Source: an uncultured Sporosarcina sp. (GTDB taxonomy: Bacteria > Bacillota > Bacilli > Bacillales_A > Planococcaceae). From it: DNA of 64,000 nucleotides. The stretch's first letter is position 1; every line of letters begins with the position of its first letter. The position numbers and the translations under genes were made by a program. This document shows positions 44,485 through 54,030 of this stretch, in pieces. The stretch is taken from contig CANSAF010000001.1 in NCBI GenBank assembly GCA_947644645.1, positions 103,311-167,310 of the forward strand, read 5' to 3'. Below the pieces are notes generated by a model. That model was not told the origin of the DNA, searched no databases, and saw only the letters and a program-made list of their open reading frames with translations.

Positions 44485-44565
44485 TGATAATCATTTTCAT
44501 TTAAGATTGACAACTCATGCCACCATGCTATAATTAAACTTGAGTCTAAATGATAATCGTTTTCA
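44485..44565 (+). promoter_or_regulatory. Consensus promoter flanked by two Fur boxes (siderophore uptake operon)
   Basis: TTGACA (44507-44512) and TATAAT (44529-44534) are 16 bp apart. TGATAATCATTTTCA (44485-44499) lies upstream and TGATAATCGTTTTCA (44551-44565) downstream. Both match the Fur 7-1-7 box closely. Iron-loaded Fur at both sites should silence the operon. Confidence 0.85.
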
Positions 44566-44612
44566 CTTGTTATTCTCAATTAGATTCAAATATTTTAGAT
44601 TGAGGCTGTCCA

Positions 44613-45563
44613 ATGAAAAAACGTTACTTGATACTCGCATTGATAGGCTTTTCACTACTGTCATTATTTGTAGGGGTAAGTCGTATAACACCGATGGATT
44701 TGCTGGATTTTCAATCGGAGGAAACTGAAATTTTCTTAATTAGCCGGTTGCCAAGGTTAATCGCAATTATTCTTGCAGGTGCGGGAATGAGTATTGCGGG
44801 GCTAATTATGCAACAGCTAAGTCGAAATAAATTCGTTTCACCGACAACAGCGGGAACATTAGACGCAACAAGACTCGGAATTTTAGTTTCGATGTTATTG
44901 TTTGCAGGTGCATCTACAATTGAGAAAATGATCGTGGCATTTCTATTTGCGCTTGCCGGCACGTTTTTATTTATGCAAATTCTCGATCGTATTAAATTTA
45001 AAGATGCAATTTTTATTCCGTTAGTTGGCTTGATGTTTGGTAATATTTTATCATCGTTGACGACATTTTTTGCATATCGAGCAGATGTTATTCAAAATAT
45101 GTCTGCGTGGTTACAAGGCGATTTTTCGATGATTATGAAAGGGCGCTTCGAACTTCTTTATATTAGTATTCCGGTTTTAATATTTGCATATTTATATGCA
45201 AATAAATTTACAGTCGCTGGGATGGGAGAAGATTTCTCCAAAAACCTTGGACTTTCTTATAGAAGAGTCGTCAATTTAGGGTTAATCCTCGTTGCACTGA
45301 TTACGACAACGGTCGTGCTAACGGTTGGGATGATTCCGTTTTTAGGGTTGATCATTCCAAATATTGTGTCCATCTTCCAAGGTGATCATTTGAAAAAGAC
45401 GTTACCATATACCGCGCTATTAGGAGCGATATTCCTGCTTGTTTGTGATATTTTAGGACGTGTTCTAATTTATCCTTATGAAATATCAATTAGCTTAATG
45501 GTAGGGGTTATCGGTAGTGGAATATTCCTCTATTTGTTATTTAGGAGGAAAGCATATGCGTAA
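44613..45563 (+). CDS. yclN: Iron-siderophore ABC permease (YclN-like, petrobactin type)
   Basis: A 316-residue FecCD-family permease with about nine to ten membrane helices, opening MKKRYLILALIGFSLLSLFV and including SRLPRLIAIILAGAGMSIAG (the typical RLPR motif of helix 2-3) and a cytoplasmic coupling region near GMIPFLGLIIPN. Gene order permease-permease-ATPase-binding protein and the sequence style match B. subtilis yclNOPQ, which imports petrobactin. It is first in the operon, downstream of two Fur boxes, and overlaps the second permease by 8 bp. Confidence 0.92.
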   Translation: MKKRYLILALIGFSLLSLFVGVSRITPMDLLDFQSEETEIFLISRLPRLIAIILAGAGMSIAGLIMQQLSRNKFVSPTTAGTLDATRLGILVSMLLFAGASTIEKMIVAFLFALAGTFLFMQILDRIKFKDAIFIPLVGLMFGNILSSLTTFFAYRADVIQNMSAWLQGDFSMIMKGRFELLYISIPVLIFAYLYANKFTVAGMGEDFSKNLGLSYRRVVNLGLILVALITTTVVLTVGMIPFLGLIIPNIVSIFQGDHLKKTLPYTALLGAIFLLVCDILGRVLIYPYEISISLMVGVIGSGIFLYLLFRRKAYA

Positions 45564-46506
45564 TTCAACTAAATTGATTATTTTAAGCGGACTGGCACTG
45601 GTCGTTTGTGCTTTATATTTATTTCAAGGTTTAAATGGAAGTTATGATTATGCGCTACCAAGACGTGCCGTTAAAGTACTTGCGATGGCAATGACAGGTG
45701 TAGCAATTGCTTATTCAACAGTCATCTTCCAAACGATTACGCATAATCGAATTTTAACACCGAGTATTATGGGTTTCGATTCACTTTATATACTCCTCCA
45801 AACTGTTGTAATATTTACGCTGGGGTCGAGTCATATTGTAATCGTTAATAAACATGTGAACTTTATTTTATCTGTAAGTGCAATGGTCATCTTTGCCTTA
45901 TTGCTCTATCAGTTTTTATTTAAAACGGGTGGTAGACCGATTTACTTCCTGTTATTGGTTGGAATTATCGTCGGTACTTTCTTTGGAAGTATCTCAACGT
46001 TTTTACAAGTTTTAATAGATCCGAACGAATTTTTAAATGTACAAGATAAAATGTTTGCGAGTTTTAATAATATTAGTGCTGAACTCGTTTGGTGGGCACT
46101 TGCGATTATTATACTAGCGTCAATAATTGGTTGGCGTCATATTCATGATCTAGACGTTTTATCGCTTGGTCGAGATACGGCCATTAACTTAGGCGTTAAT
46201 TATGATCATGTTGTCCGTACCATTTTAATCATTTCATCTGTCCTTATTGCAGTGTCGACTGCGCTTGTTGGACCGATTACATTTTTTGGATTAATTGTTG
46301 CGAATTTATCTTATCAATTTTTTAAAACTTATAAGCACTCCGTTTTAATCATGGGTGCAGCGATTATGAGTATTTTTGCTTTAGTTGGTGGTCAATGGAT
46401 TGTTGAACGGTTATTTACGTTTTCAACAACGTTGAGTGTCATTATTAACTTTGTCGGTGGCATTTACTTTATATACTTACTATTAAAGGAGAGTCGAGCT
46501 GCATGA
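45556..46506 (+). CDS. yclO: Iron-siderophore ABC permease (YclO-like)
   Basis: Start ATG 45556 follows AGGAGGAAAGC, and longer in-frame forms are unlikely. The 316-residue FecCD permease includes YALPRRAVKVLAMAMTGVAI and a coupling helix before GPITFFGLIVANL. It pairs with the YclN-like protein to form a heterodimeric channel. Overlaps the neighbouring genes at both ends (8 bp and 4 bp), indicating translational coupling. Petrobactin specificity is inferred from operon type. Confidence 0.92.
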   Translation: MRNSTKLIILSGLALVVCALYLFQGLNGSYDYALPRRAVKVLAMAMTGVAIAYSTVIFQTITHNRILTPSIMGFDSLYILLQTVVIFTLGSSHIVIVNKHVNFILSVSAMVIFALLLYQFLFKTGGRPIYFLLLVGIIVGTFFGSISTFLQVLIDPNEFLNVQDKMFASFNNISAELVWWALAIIILASIIGWRHIHDLDVLSLGRDTAINLGVNYDHVVRTILIISSVLIAVSTALVGPITFFGLIVANLSYQFFKTYKHSVLIMGAAIMSIFALVGGQWIVERLFTFSTTLSVIINFVGGIYFIYLLLKESRAA

Positions 46507-47264
46507 TTCAGGTTCGTGAGATTTCGAAGTTTTTCGGTGAAAAAGCAGTTGTTGAAAATGTCAGTGTGAATATTCATAGAGGAAAAATAACTTCTTTTAT
46601 TGGACCGAATGGTGCAGGTAAATCGACGTTATTATCCATGGTAAGTCGTTTACTAGATGCCGATACGGGTGAAGTGCTCGTTGATCAGCAAAATGTGAAA
46701 AAAATGAAGTCAGGCGATTTTTCAAAACAAGTGTCGATTTTAAAACAATCGAATTTTATGAATGCGCGTTTAACGATTCGTGAACTTGTTTCATTTGGAC
46801 GATACCCACATTCGAAAGGTCGTTTAAATGCTGAGGATATCCAATTTATTGACCAAGCGCTAGATTATATGGGGCTTATGGATATTCAACATAGCTATTT
46901 AGAAGAGTTATCAGGCGGTCAGCGTCAACGTGCATTTATTGCGATGACAATCGCGCAAGATACAGATTATATTTTATTAGATGAACCATTAAATAATTTG
47001 GATATGAAACATTCAGTTCAAATTATGAAGATTTTAAGAAGACTTGTTGATGACTTAGGGAAAACGGTAATTATCGTATTACATGATATTAACTTTGCCT
47101 CTGTTTACTCAGATCGCATCGTTGCGCTGAAAAATGGTCGGATTGTAAAAGACGGTCCAACAGATGAGATTATTAACTCTGAATCGCTTCGTGAAATTTA
47201 CGATATGGATATCCCAATAAAGCAACTTAGTAACTGTCGAATTTGCGTTTACTTTAACTCTTAA
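46503..47264 (+). CDS. yclP: Iron-siderophore ABC transporter ATPase (YclP-like)
   Basis: 253 residues, starting on the yclO stop codon (ATGA). Motifs: Walker A FIGPNGAGKSTLL, Q-loop LKQSNFMNARLTIRELVSFG, signature LSGGQRQRAFIAM, Walker B YILLDEPLNNLD and switch histidine in IIVLHDIN. It has the FecE/FepC pattern (FGRYPHSKGRL). It energises uptake through the YclN/YclO-like channel. Confidence 0.94.
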   Translation: MIQVREISKFFGEKAVVENVSVNIHRGKITSFIGPNGAGKSTLLSMVSRLLDADTGEVLVDQQNVKKMKSGDFSKQVSILKQSNFMNARLTIRELVSFGRYPHSKGRLNAEDIQFIDQALDYMGLMDIQHSYLEELSGGQRQRAFIAMTIAQDTDYILLDEPLNNLDMKHSVQIMKILRRLVDDLGKTVIIVLHDINFASVYSDRIVALKNGRIVKDGPTDEIINSESLREIYDMDIPIKQLSNCRICVYFNS

Positions 47265-47285
47265 ACAAAAGGAAGGTTTATTAAA

Positions 47286-48266
47286 ATGAACATGAAGAAA
47301 TTTTCAATCATAATGATGATGTTTGCCGCAATGGTATTATTAGCCGCTTGTGGTGGTACGAAAGAGAAAGATAATGGAAATGATAATGCTTCTTCAAACG
47401 AAGGAGACAATGGTTCGGCAGAAGTCGAATACGTTGAGATTACACATGAACTAGACGACCAACCAGTTAAAGTGAAGAAAAATCCTGAAACAGTTGTCGT
47501 ATTTGACTTTGGTATTTTAGATACACTTGATGAGCTTGACGTTGAAGTTTCGGGTGTTCCACAAAAGAATATTCCATCATATTTATCAAAATATGAAGAT
47601 GAAAAATATACAAATGTCGGTGGTTTAAAAGAGCCAGAATTAGAGACAATCCATGCGATGAAACCTGATGTAATTTTTATTTCAGGACGTCAAGCGGATA
47701 TGTATAAAGAATTAAGCGAAATTGCACCAACAGTTTATACGAATATCGATTACACGAATTATATGGATTCATTCAAAGCGAATATGGATATGATCGGTGA
47801 GTTATTCGAAAAAGAAGATGAAATCAAAGATGAGCTTGCGGATATTGATGCGCGTATTGCTGAAATTCAAGAAAAAACAGATGCATCAGATAAAGAAGCA
47901 TTAATTGTACTTGGAAATGAAGGAAAAGTAAGTGCTTATGGTCCAAGTTCACGTTTTGGTATTATTCATGATGTATTTGGATTTAAAGCTGCAGATGAAA
48001 AAATTGAAGTTTCAACACATGGCCAAAATATTACGTTTGAGTACATTTTAGAAACAAATCCTGATGTGTTATTCGTGATTGACCGTGATGCAGCAATTGG
48101 TGGCGATGCAAGTGCAAAAGATTCAATTGAAAATGATCTTGTGAAGAAAACAACGGCATACCAAGATGACGCAATTTATTACTTAGATCCAAACTACTGG
48201 TATTTATCAGGTGGCGGTCTGCTTTCAATTAAAGAAATGCTAGAAGAAATTGAAGCAACATTATAA
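47286..48266 (+). CDS. yclQ: Petrobactin-type siderophore-binding lipoprotein (YclQ-like)
   Basis: 326 residues with a lipoprotein signal (lipobox LLAAC, Cys20) and an Asn/Gly/Asp-rich linker. The PBP2 domain of cluster III follows, with two lobes joined by a rigid helix (ETVVVFDFGILDTLDELDVE, GGLKEPELETIHAMKPDVIF, YLDPNYWYLSGGGL). Length and motifs match YclQ/FpuA-like petrobactin receptors; other catecholate siderophores cannot be excluded. AAGGAAGG precedes the ATG. Last gene of the Fur-controlled operon. Confidence 0.92.
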   Translation: MNMKKFSIIMMMFAAMVLLAACGGTKEKDNGNDNASSNEGDNGSAEVEYVEITHELDDQPVKVKKNPETVVVFDFGILDTLDELDVEVSGVPQKNIPSYLSKYEDEKYTNVGGLKEPELETIHAMKPDVIFISGRQADMYKELSEIAPTVYTNIDYTNYMDSFKANMDMIGELFEKEDEIKDELADIDARIAEIQEKTDASDKEALIVLGNEGKVSAYGPSSRFGIIHDVFGFKAADEKIEVSTHGQNITFEYILETNPDVLFVIDRDAAIGGDASAKDSIENDLVKKTTAYQDDAIYYLDPNYWYLSGGGLLSIKEMLEEIEATL

Positions 48267-48275
48267 TATAGTTAT

Positions 48276-48306
48276 TAAAAAGCACAGATTCCTTCTGTGC
48301 TTTTTA
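48276..48306. terminator. Terminator after the siderophore operon
   Basis: AAAAAGCACAGA pairs with TCTGTGCTTTTT around a five-base loop; symmetric A/T tails allow use from both sides. Confidence 0.9.
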
Positions 48307-48357
48307 TTATTCAAGACGAAGCCTGATTTTGCAGCGTGATTATTTTAAAAGTAAATC

Positions 48358-49698
48358 TTATAAAAAAGGTATTAAATAATTTGCAGTGGTGAAGTAAATC
48401 AACAACCCGATAATGTCATTAAGGGTCGTGATGAAAGGACCAGATGCGATTGCTGGATCAAATTTCAGCTTGTTGATGATTAAAGGAATAACAGCCCCAA
48501 TTACTGCTGAAATACTAAGCGTAAAGAAGATAGAAACACCAACAACTACACCGAGCATGGCATTTTTGTAAAATAGCATAATGAGCACAGTTATGAGTAG
48601 CATGCAAATAAAGCCGACCATGGCTCCTGTTGCGAACTCCTTTTTGACCATGCGCCAAAATCCATTTTTCTCAATGGTTCCGAGCGCTAACCCCCGCACC
48701 GATACAGCAAGTGATTGGGTTCCAACATTCCCGCCAGAGTCCATAATCATAGGAATAAACGCGGCGAGTAGAACGACAGATTCTAGTGCATCTTCAAAGC
48801 GCCCTATGACTCCTCCCGTAATTAGTCCAAAAAACATTAATACAATAATCCAAGGGGAACGTTTCTTAGCTGCAGTGAAAGCGGTTAAGTTAATATCTGT
48901 TGCTCCTTTTGTTGCTGATATTTCTCCAAAATCCTCCGTTGTTTCCCGTTCTAGAATGTCTAGAACGTCGTCTACGGTAACAATACCCAGGAGATATCCT
49001 TCTTTTGAGATAACGGGAATTGCTAATAAGTCGTACGTTTTAATAATGTGAGCGACTTCTTCTTGGTCTGTATCTTCTGAAACATAAACAAGATTAGTGC
49101 GCATTATATTCCCGATGAGGCTATCGGGATTTGCGATGATTAAATCTCTTAATGAAACGACTCCATTGAGAATTCCATTCGCATCTGAAACATAAAGATA
49201 ATAAATAATCTCGGCAGTCATTGCTTCATTTGGCAATATCTTTAATACATCGGTTACGGTCTGGGTTGCTGAAATACTAATAAGTTCGTGTGTCATTACG
49301 GCTCCAGCAGTTTCATGTTCGTAAGCTAAAAGAGTCTGTACTTTTTTCCTTTTCGCTTCATCCATTTCTTCTAGTATTTCATTTGCCCGAATAGAGCTGA
49401 TTTGTGTAAAAAAATTCACGATATCATCTGTGAACATTTCATTCAGCATTGACGTTGCATAGTCCCCGTTTAACTCAAGGAAAATGGCTTTTTGATTATC
49501 GGTATCGAGTAAACCAAAGATCCTTGCGAACTCCGTTGCTGACAAATAAGTATAAACGCGAGCGCGTGCTTCTTTATCCATCGTTGAAAAAATTTGAGCT
49601 TGATCTGAATAGTGTAAAAGGAGAAATGAGTTTCGGAATTCTTCTCTTCCTTTTACGTATAATTTATTCAAAGTATTTTTCTCGTCTTTCTTTGTCAA
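48358..49698 (-). CDS. mgtE: Magnesium transporter MgtE
   Basis: 446 residues in standard MgtE order: N-terminal superhelical domain (about 20-130, TYLSATEFARIFGLLDTDNQ), two CBS domains (about 137-255; MTHELISISATQTVTDVLKI and IPVISKEGYLLGIVTVDDVL), plug helix, then five membrane helices with MDSGGNVGTQSLAVSVRGLA and the ASGPFITTLNDIIGL pore motif. It is a Mg2+-gated channel importing Mg2+. The start is unsure: TTG 49698 lacks a good ribosome site, and TTG nine codons later is an alternative. No M-box riboswitch was recognised in the short leader. Confidence 0.93.
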   Translation of the reverse strand: MTKKDEKNTLNKLYVKGREEFRNSFLLLHYSDQAQIFSTMDKEARARVYTYLSATEFARIFGLLDTDNQKAIFLELNGDYATSMLNEMFTDDIVNFFTQISSIRANEILEEMDEAKRKKVQTLLAYEHETAGAVMTHELISISATQTVTDVLKILPNEAMTAEIIYYLYVSDANGILNGVVSLRDLIIANPDSLIGNIMRTNLVYVSEDTDQEEVAHIIKTYDLLAIPVISKEGYLLGIVTVDDVLDILERETTEDFGEISATKGATDINLTAFTAAKKRSPWIIVLMFFGLITGGVIGRFEDALESVVLLAAFIPMIMDSGGNVGTQSLAVSVRGLALGTIEKNGFWRMVKKEFATGAMVGFICMLLITVLIMLFYKNAMLGVVVGVSIFFTLSISAVIGAVIPLIINKLKFDPAIASGPFITTLNDIIGLLIYFTTANYLIPFL

Positions 49699-49808
49699 GC
49701 TTAAACATTTAGAACCTACTTTATAAATACTCCTTCTCGTAAAGGCACTAGAATAATAAAGCAGTATATTCTTTTCATATAACTTCCCCGTATTTTAAAA
49801 AAGAAAGT

Positions 49809-49857
49809 TTGGTAATCAAGAATTTTATATAGTATAATTACAGGTGTCAAGACAACT
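49809..49857 (+). promoter_or_regulatory. niaP promoter with possible NiaR operator
   Basis: TTGGTA (49809-49814), 18 bp, TATAAT (49833-49838). ACAGGTGTCAAGACAACT (49840-49857) directly downstream contains the inverted GTGTC/GACA(A)C element and looks like a niacin-responsive NiaR site. The NiaR assignment rests on memory of that motif and on the gene context. Confidence 0.4.
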
Positions 49858-49885
49858 TTGGAATGGTAAGGGGAAGAGAAGTATA

Positions 49886-51085
49886 ATGGAAAGTCAGAAG
49901 ATATCACGTAATAAATTATTAGGACTCGCCGGAACAGGTTGGATGTTCGATGCGATGGATGTTGGGATTTTATCATTCGTGATTGCGGCGATTGCATTAG
50001 ATTGGAATTTAACACCTTCTGAAATGGGCTGGATTGGTAGTGTCAATTCAATTGGGATGGCAGTCGGCGCATTTGGATTCGGTATGCTTGCAGATCGTAT
50101 TGGACGAAAGCAAGTGTTTATGATTACATTAATTTTATTTTCAGTGGCAAGTGGATTATCAGCATTAACGACGACATTTGCAGCATTTCTATGTTTACGC
50201 TTCTTAGTGGGTGCTGGACTTGGTGGGGAATTACCAGTCGCATCAACACTTGTTTCTGAAAGTGTTGAAGCACATGAGCGCGGGAAAGTAGTCGTATTAC
50301 TAGAAAGCTTTTGGGCGGTCGGTTGGATACTTGCTGCATTAATTGCTTATTTCATTATTCCAGATTTCGGGTGGCGTATTGCGTTAATTATTACAGCGCT
50401 TCCAGCATTTTATGCTATTTATTTAAGACGTAAATTACCGGACTCACCTAAGTTTGAAGCGGTCGGAAAATCAAAGCAAACTGCCGTTGAAAAACTTCGC
50501 ATGCTTTGGACACGTCAATATGCAAGAAGAACTTTGATGCTTTGGATTGTTTGGTTTACCGTTGTTTTTTCTTATTACGGTATGTTTTTATGGTTGCCAA
50601 GTGTCATGGTTTTAAAAGGATTCAGTATGATTCATAGTTTCGGCTATGTATTGTTAATGACATTGGCGCAACTTCCAGGATATTTTTCAGCTGCTTGGCT
50701 GATTGAAAAAGTTGGTCGTAAATTTGTTTTGTCAACATACTTACTTGGTACAGCTTTAAGTGCGTTAGCGTTTGGTAATGCAGATTCGCTTATGGCATTA
50801 CTTATTTTCGGTGCATTATTATCCTTTTTCAATTTAGGAGCTTGGGGCGCGCTCTATGCCTATTCACCGGAGCAATATCCAACAGAAATTCGTGCAACCG
50901 GTGCAGGTACGGCTGCAGCAGTTGGTAGAGTTGGTGGGGTTTTTGGACCACTTCTCGTTGGTTCGCTTTTAAGTGCAGGGTATGGATTTGGTATGATTTT
51001 CGGAATTTTTTGCGGCGCAATCCTTATTGGTATTTTAGCTGTTGTTTTCCTAGGTACGGAAACAAAGCAAGTTGAATTAACATAG
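49886..51085 (+). CDS. niaP: Niacin permease NiaP-like MFS transporter
   Basis: The ATG at 49886 follows AAGGGGAAG. 399 residues, twelve helices, of the MFS sugar-porter/MHS branch. Helix 1 GTGWMFDAMDVGILSFVIAA and motif A MLADRIGRKQVFM, plus GGELPVASTLVSESVEAHERGK-like sequence, closely resemble B. subtilis YceI (NiaP), the nicotinate/nicotinamide uptake protein. Identification depends on this recognisable similarity; aromatic-acid transporters of the same branch are the main alternative. Divergent from mgtE. Confidence 0.8.
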   Translation: MESQKISRNKLLGLAGTGWMFDAMDVGILSFVIAAIALDWNLTPSEMGWIGSVNSIGMAVGAFGFGMLADRIGRKQVFMITLILFSVASGLSALTTTFAAFLCLRFLVGAGLGGELPVASTLVSESVEAHERGKVVVLLESFWAVGWILAALIAYFIIPDFGWRIALIITALPAFYAIYLRRKLPDSPKFEAVGKSKQTAVEKLRMLWTRQYARRTLMLWIVWFTVVFSYYGMFLWLPSVMVLKGFSMIHSFGYVLLMTLAQLPGYFSAAWLIEKVGRKFVLSTYLLGTALSALAFGNADSLMALLIFGALLSFFNLGAWGALYAYSPEQYPTEIRATGAGTAAAVGRVGGVFGPLLVGSLLSAGYGFGMIFGIFCGAILIGILAVVFLGTETKQVELT

Positions 51086-51101
51086 AAGTGACAAAAAAAC
51101 G

Positions 51102-51148
51102 AAAAGCATGTGGGAAATCTAGTGATAGATTTCCCACATGCTTTTTTC
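51102..51148 (+). terminator. Strong terminator after niaP
   Basis: A perfect 20-bp stem (51102-51121 with 51126-51145, core GCATGTGGGAAATC) and four-base loop, followed by T6. Confidence 0.95.
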
Positions 51149-51254
51149 ATTAAAAACGAACTTCCTAATAGATTGAAAATACGGAAATTTGTGATAGTAT
51201 AAAGGTAACGAGAGTATTGCATCACAAAAGATAGTTCAAAGGATGTGAAAGCAA

Positions 51255-53279
51255 ATGGAGAGAACAATTACAGTAAAAGCGGATAGCGTGGAAGAAGCTG
51301 TTCATTTAGCGCTTTCAATTTTAGATGTTGAAGCTGATGAAATTAAAACAGAGGTATTATCAAGCCCTGGTAGAAGTTTATTTGGTTTACGAAAGTCATT
51401 GGCAGAGGTAAGAGTCACTGCAATTAGTGCGAATAAAGATCAAATAAAAGAAGATTCTACTCTAGAAGATTTAGTGGAGACAGTTGGTCATTTACCGATA
51501 AAGGAAAACAAGAAAAAAGTAGCCGAAATTAAAGAAAAAGAAACCTCGAAAGGCGCAAGAATTATCAATCAACAGATTGAATTAAAGTTTTCAAAAGATT
51601 TTTATCCAATACTTTATCCGAAAGAGAATGTCAGTTTGTGGATTAATGGTGAAATTGTAAAAGGAAAACAAATCATTAAGCAAGATGATCAAGTTGAGTT
51701 AAAAATTACGGATGAGTTAAATCCGCCAAGCTATTCTATAAAAGTAACAGACCGTGATATGTCGGCGCGATTATCATTTATTCCAGGAAAGAAAATTTAC
51801 CGAACAATCGCAAATACTGATTACGAGGAAGAATTGGTGATAGAGGCAGAAGAGCATATTGAATACTATAATGACGTGCGTCCGCAGCAAATGATTAGTC
51901 GATTAAAAGAGCTGGGTATTCAAAGTGGTTATGTATTTCAAGCGATTCAAAGTATCACAGAAGCTTTGGAAGAGAAGGAAGAGATTGTAGTGGAAGGGAT
52001 TCATCCAACAGATGGATTAGATGGTGATTTTGTGCTGCTAATCGAAGATGAAGTCGAAATAGGTGAACTTGAAGCGGTTGACTTTCGTGAGTTAAACCAA
52101 TTGCAAACGGTTAGAGCTGGTGAAATCATTGGGACTCAAATCCTCTCTGAAGCAGGGCAAGACGGCGTCAATGTTTATGGTGATGTGATTCCTGCAAAGC
52201 CTGTGAAGGATATTGTCGTTCGAACTGGTAAGAATGTAGAGCTGATTGGTAATGATGTTGTTGCCAAAACCTCTGGAAAACCATCTTTGAATTGGCGGGG
52301 GAGGCATGTGAGAATCGATGTTCACCATGAATTTGTTCATATGGGCGATGTCGATTTAGAAAGCGGGAATATTCGTTTTGAAGGCGATGTAAGTATAAAA
52401 GGAAATATACATGCCACAATGTTTGTAGGTGCTTCGGGAAATATTCGTATTGATGGAACTGTTACGAAAGCAATGATTCAATCGGCCAGTTCTGTCGTTG
52501 TAACGAAAAATGTTTTTACGACGACAATTAATGTTGGAAAGCAAAATTTTGTAATCGGCGAATTAGCCGCCCATTTATCGGAAATTACGATGTATTTGGA
52601 ACGGATTCACGATGCGATTTCACAAGTGATGCTTATTCGGGAAAGACAAAATGAACAATTATCTCCAGCCGAATTAAACCAATTCATTCATTTACTACTT
52701 GAAAAAAAGTATATGCCTTTTAAAAAATTATTAAAAGATTTTATTCAACAAGTTAAAAATCACTCTCTGGATATAGATGAAGAGTGGAAAGAACTTGCGG
52801 ATCAGTTTTATGATTTGTTTATTCGCAACCTTGCTGGGGAATTATATGGTGAAGTAGTGTTAGAAAGGTTGATTGAAGAATCATCAGAGCTAATTGAGTT
52901 ATATTTGATAGAACCTGAGCCGAAATCGTTATTATCAATACCTTATGCGATTAATAGTGTTTTATATTGTAGTGGGAATATCGAAATTACGTCGAAAGGA
53001 CTTTACCACAGCTTTGTAACTGGAAAGCATAATGTCTATGTGAAAGGTGTTGTCCGTGGTGGTGAAATTCATGCGGGAAATATTGTGAAAGTTGATGAAT
53101 GCGGTTCAAAAAACAATGTGAAAACTGCGATTTATACGGAAGAAAAAGGTCGAATTTATATTCAAATTGCACATGAAGGTACTGAAATATATGTCGGGAA
53201 TCGAAAACATTTATTTACGAAAAAAAGAACGGATGTCCATGCTTATGTAAATGAAGAAGGGCAGTTGGTGATTGATTAG
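51255..53279 (+). CDS. FapA/DUF342 family protein with Jag-N domain
   Basis: 674 residues, soluble. Residues 1-55 form a Jag_N-type module (VEEAVHLALSILDVEADEIK then SSPGRSLFGLRKSLAEV). After a lysine/glutamate-rich linker, residues about 85-240 form the FapA N-terminal wing. Residues about 240-480 carry the right-handed beta-helix of DUF342 (GEIIGTQILSEAGQDGVNVY, VHMGDVDLESGNIRFEGDVS, IHATMFVGASGNIRIDG), followed by a coiled coil and a second beta-helical piece. Bacterial FapA is linked to flagella, polarity or regulation, but no flagellar genes are near. Function here unknown. AAGGATGTGAAAG precedes the start; 15 bp upstream of the next gene. Confidence 0.85.
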   Translation: MERTITVKADSVEEAVHLALSILDVEADEIKTEVLSSPGRSLFGLRKSLAEVRVTAISANKDQIKEDSTLEDLVETVGHLPIKENKKKVAEIKEKETSKGARIINQQIELKFSKDFYPILYPKENVSLWINGEIVKGKQIIKQDDQVELKITDELNPPSYSIKVTDRDMSARLSFIPGKKIYRTIANTDYEEELVIEAEEHIEYYNDVRPQQMISRLKELGIQSGYVFQAIQSITEALEEKEEIVVEGIHPTDGLDGDFVLLIEDEVEIGELEAVDFRELNQLQTVRAGEIIGTQILSEAGQDGVNVYGDVIPAKPVKDIVVRTGKNVELIGNDVVAKTSGKPSLNWRGRHVRIDVHHEFVHMGDVDLESGNIRFEGDVSIKGNIHATMFVGASGNIRIDGTVTKAMIQSASSVVVTKNVFTTTINVGKQNFVIGELAAHLSEITMYLERIHDAISQVMLIRERQNEQLSPAELNQFIHLLLEKKYMPFKKLLKDFIQQVKNHSLDIDEEWKELADQFYDLFIRNLAGELYGEVVLERLIEESSELIELYLIEPEPKSLLSIPYAINSVLYCSGNIEITSKGLYHSFVTGKHNVYVKGVVRGGEIHAGNIVKVDECGSKNNVKTAIYTEEKGRIYIQIAHEGTEIYVGNRKHLFTKKRTDVHAYVNEEGQLVID

Positions 53280-53294
53280 AAATGAGGTGTTAAT

Positions 53295-53951
53295 TTGGCG
53301 CAGTTTCGAATACCAGAGTCATTGGCGGAACTAGGGGAAAAACGAATTGAGGGCTATCCAGTTGAAGGTTTTGTGTATGGTTCGGGACCAGAACAACCTG
53401 TTTTACTATTAATTGGAGAAGCGCCAGGTGAATTTGAGTTAGTAGATGGAATTCCGTTTATTGGAAGAGCTGGAACGGAATTGATGAAGTCTTTAAACTC
53501 AATTGGATTGACGCGTGAAGATGTTTATATGACGAGCGCCGTTAGAAGTCGCCCTTATCGTTGGGGAAAGAAAAAAGAAAGAGATGGGACAATTACAGAA
53601 AGAAAATACAATCGTCCACCGAAACAAAAAGAAATCCTTGCGCATGCTCCATTATTGGATTATGAAGTGATGAATATCAAGCCAAAACTTATTGTGACAT
53701 TGGGCAATATCGGTTTACAGCGTTTGCTTGGAAAAGACGCAAAAGTGACGAAACTTCATGGACAATTATTAGAGAGGCAAGTTCAATATTTAGCGAACTT
53801 TGAGGATGAAAAATTTAGTTGGACGGATAAAAAATATACAATTTTACCAACATTTCATCCTGCGTCTGTCTTTTATCGCCCCTCACATCGCCCATCTGTT
53901 GAAGCAGATTGGATAAAAATTGGTGAAGTTTTATCGAAAATAAATGAGTAA
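53295..53951 (+). CDS. Uracil-DNA glycosylase family protein (UDG4-like, cysteine-free)
   Basis: TTG start after ATGAGGTG. 218 residues with superfamily motifs: motif A LLIGEAPGEFELVDGIPFIG (residues about 38-57), the central TSAVRSRPYRW followed by YNRPPKQKEILAHAPLLDYE, and the C-terminal PTFHPASVFYRP in place of the HPS motif. These fit family 4-type enzymes, but the whole protein contains no cysteine, so it cannot bind the [4Fe-4S] cluster of that family. It also has an insert around KKKERDGTITERK. Likely acts in uracil or mismatch repair, though activity is not assured. Followed 79 bp later by a second glycosylase gene. Confidence 0.8.
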   Translation: MAQFRIPESLAELGEKRIEGYPVEGFVYGSGPEQPVLLLIGEAPGEFELVDGIPFIGRAGTELMKSLNSIGLTREDVYMTSAVRSRPYRWGKKKERDGTITERKYNRPPKQKEILAHAPLLDYEVMNIKPKLIVTLGNIGLQRLLGKDAKVTKLHGQLLERQVQYLANFEDEKFSWTDKKYTILPTFHPASVFYRPSHRPSVEADWIKIGEVLSKINE

Positions 53952-54030
53952 TCTTAGTTTCTGCTCACCTAAAAAAATCATGAAGTGGCATAAGAATGGG
54001 CAGAATATGTTTGAAAGCGAGTGAAAGATT

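Noticed and set aside
49699-49843. M-box magnesium riboswitch upstream of mgtE
   Set aside because: The leader is too short (under 150 bp to the niaP promoter) and I found none of the expected conserved helices.
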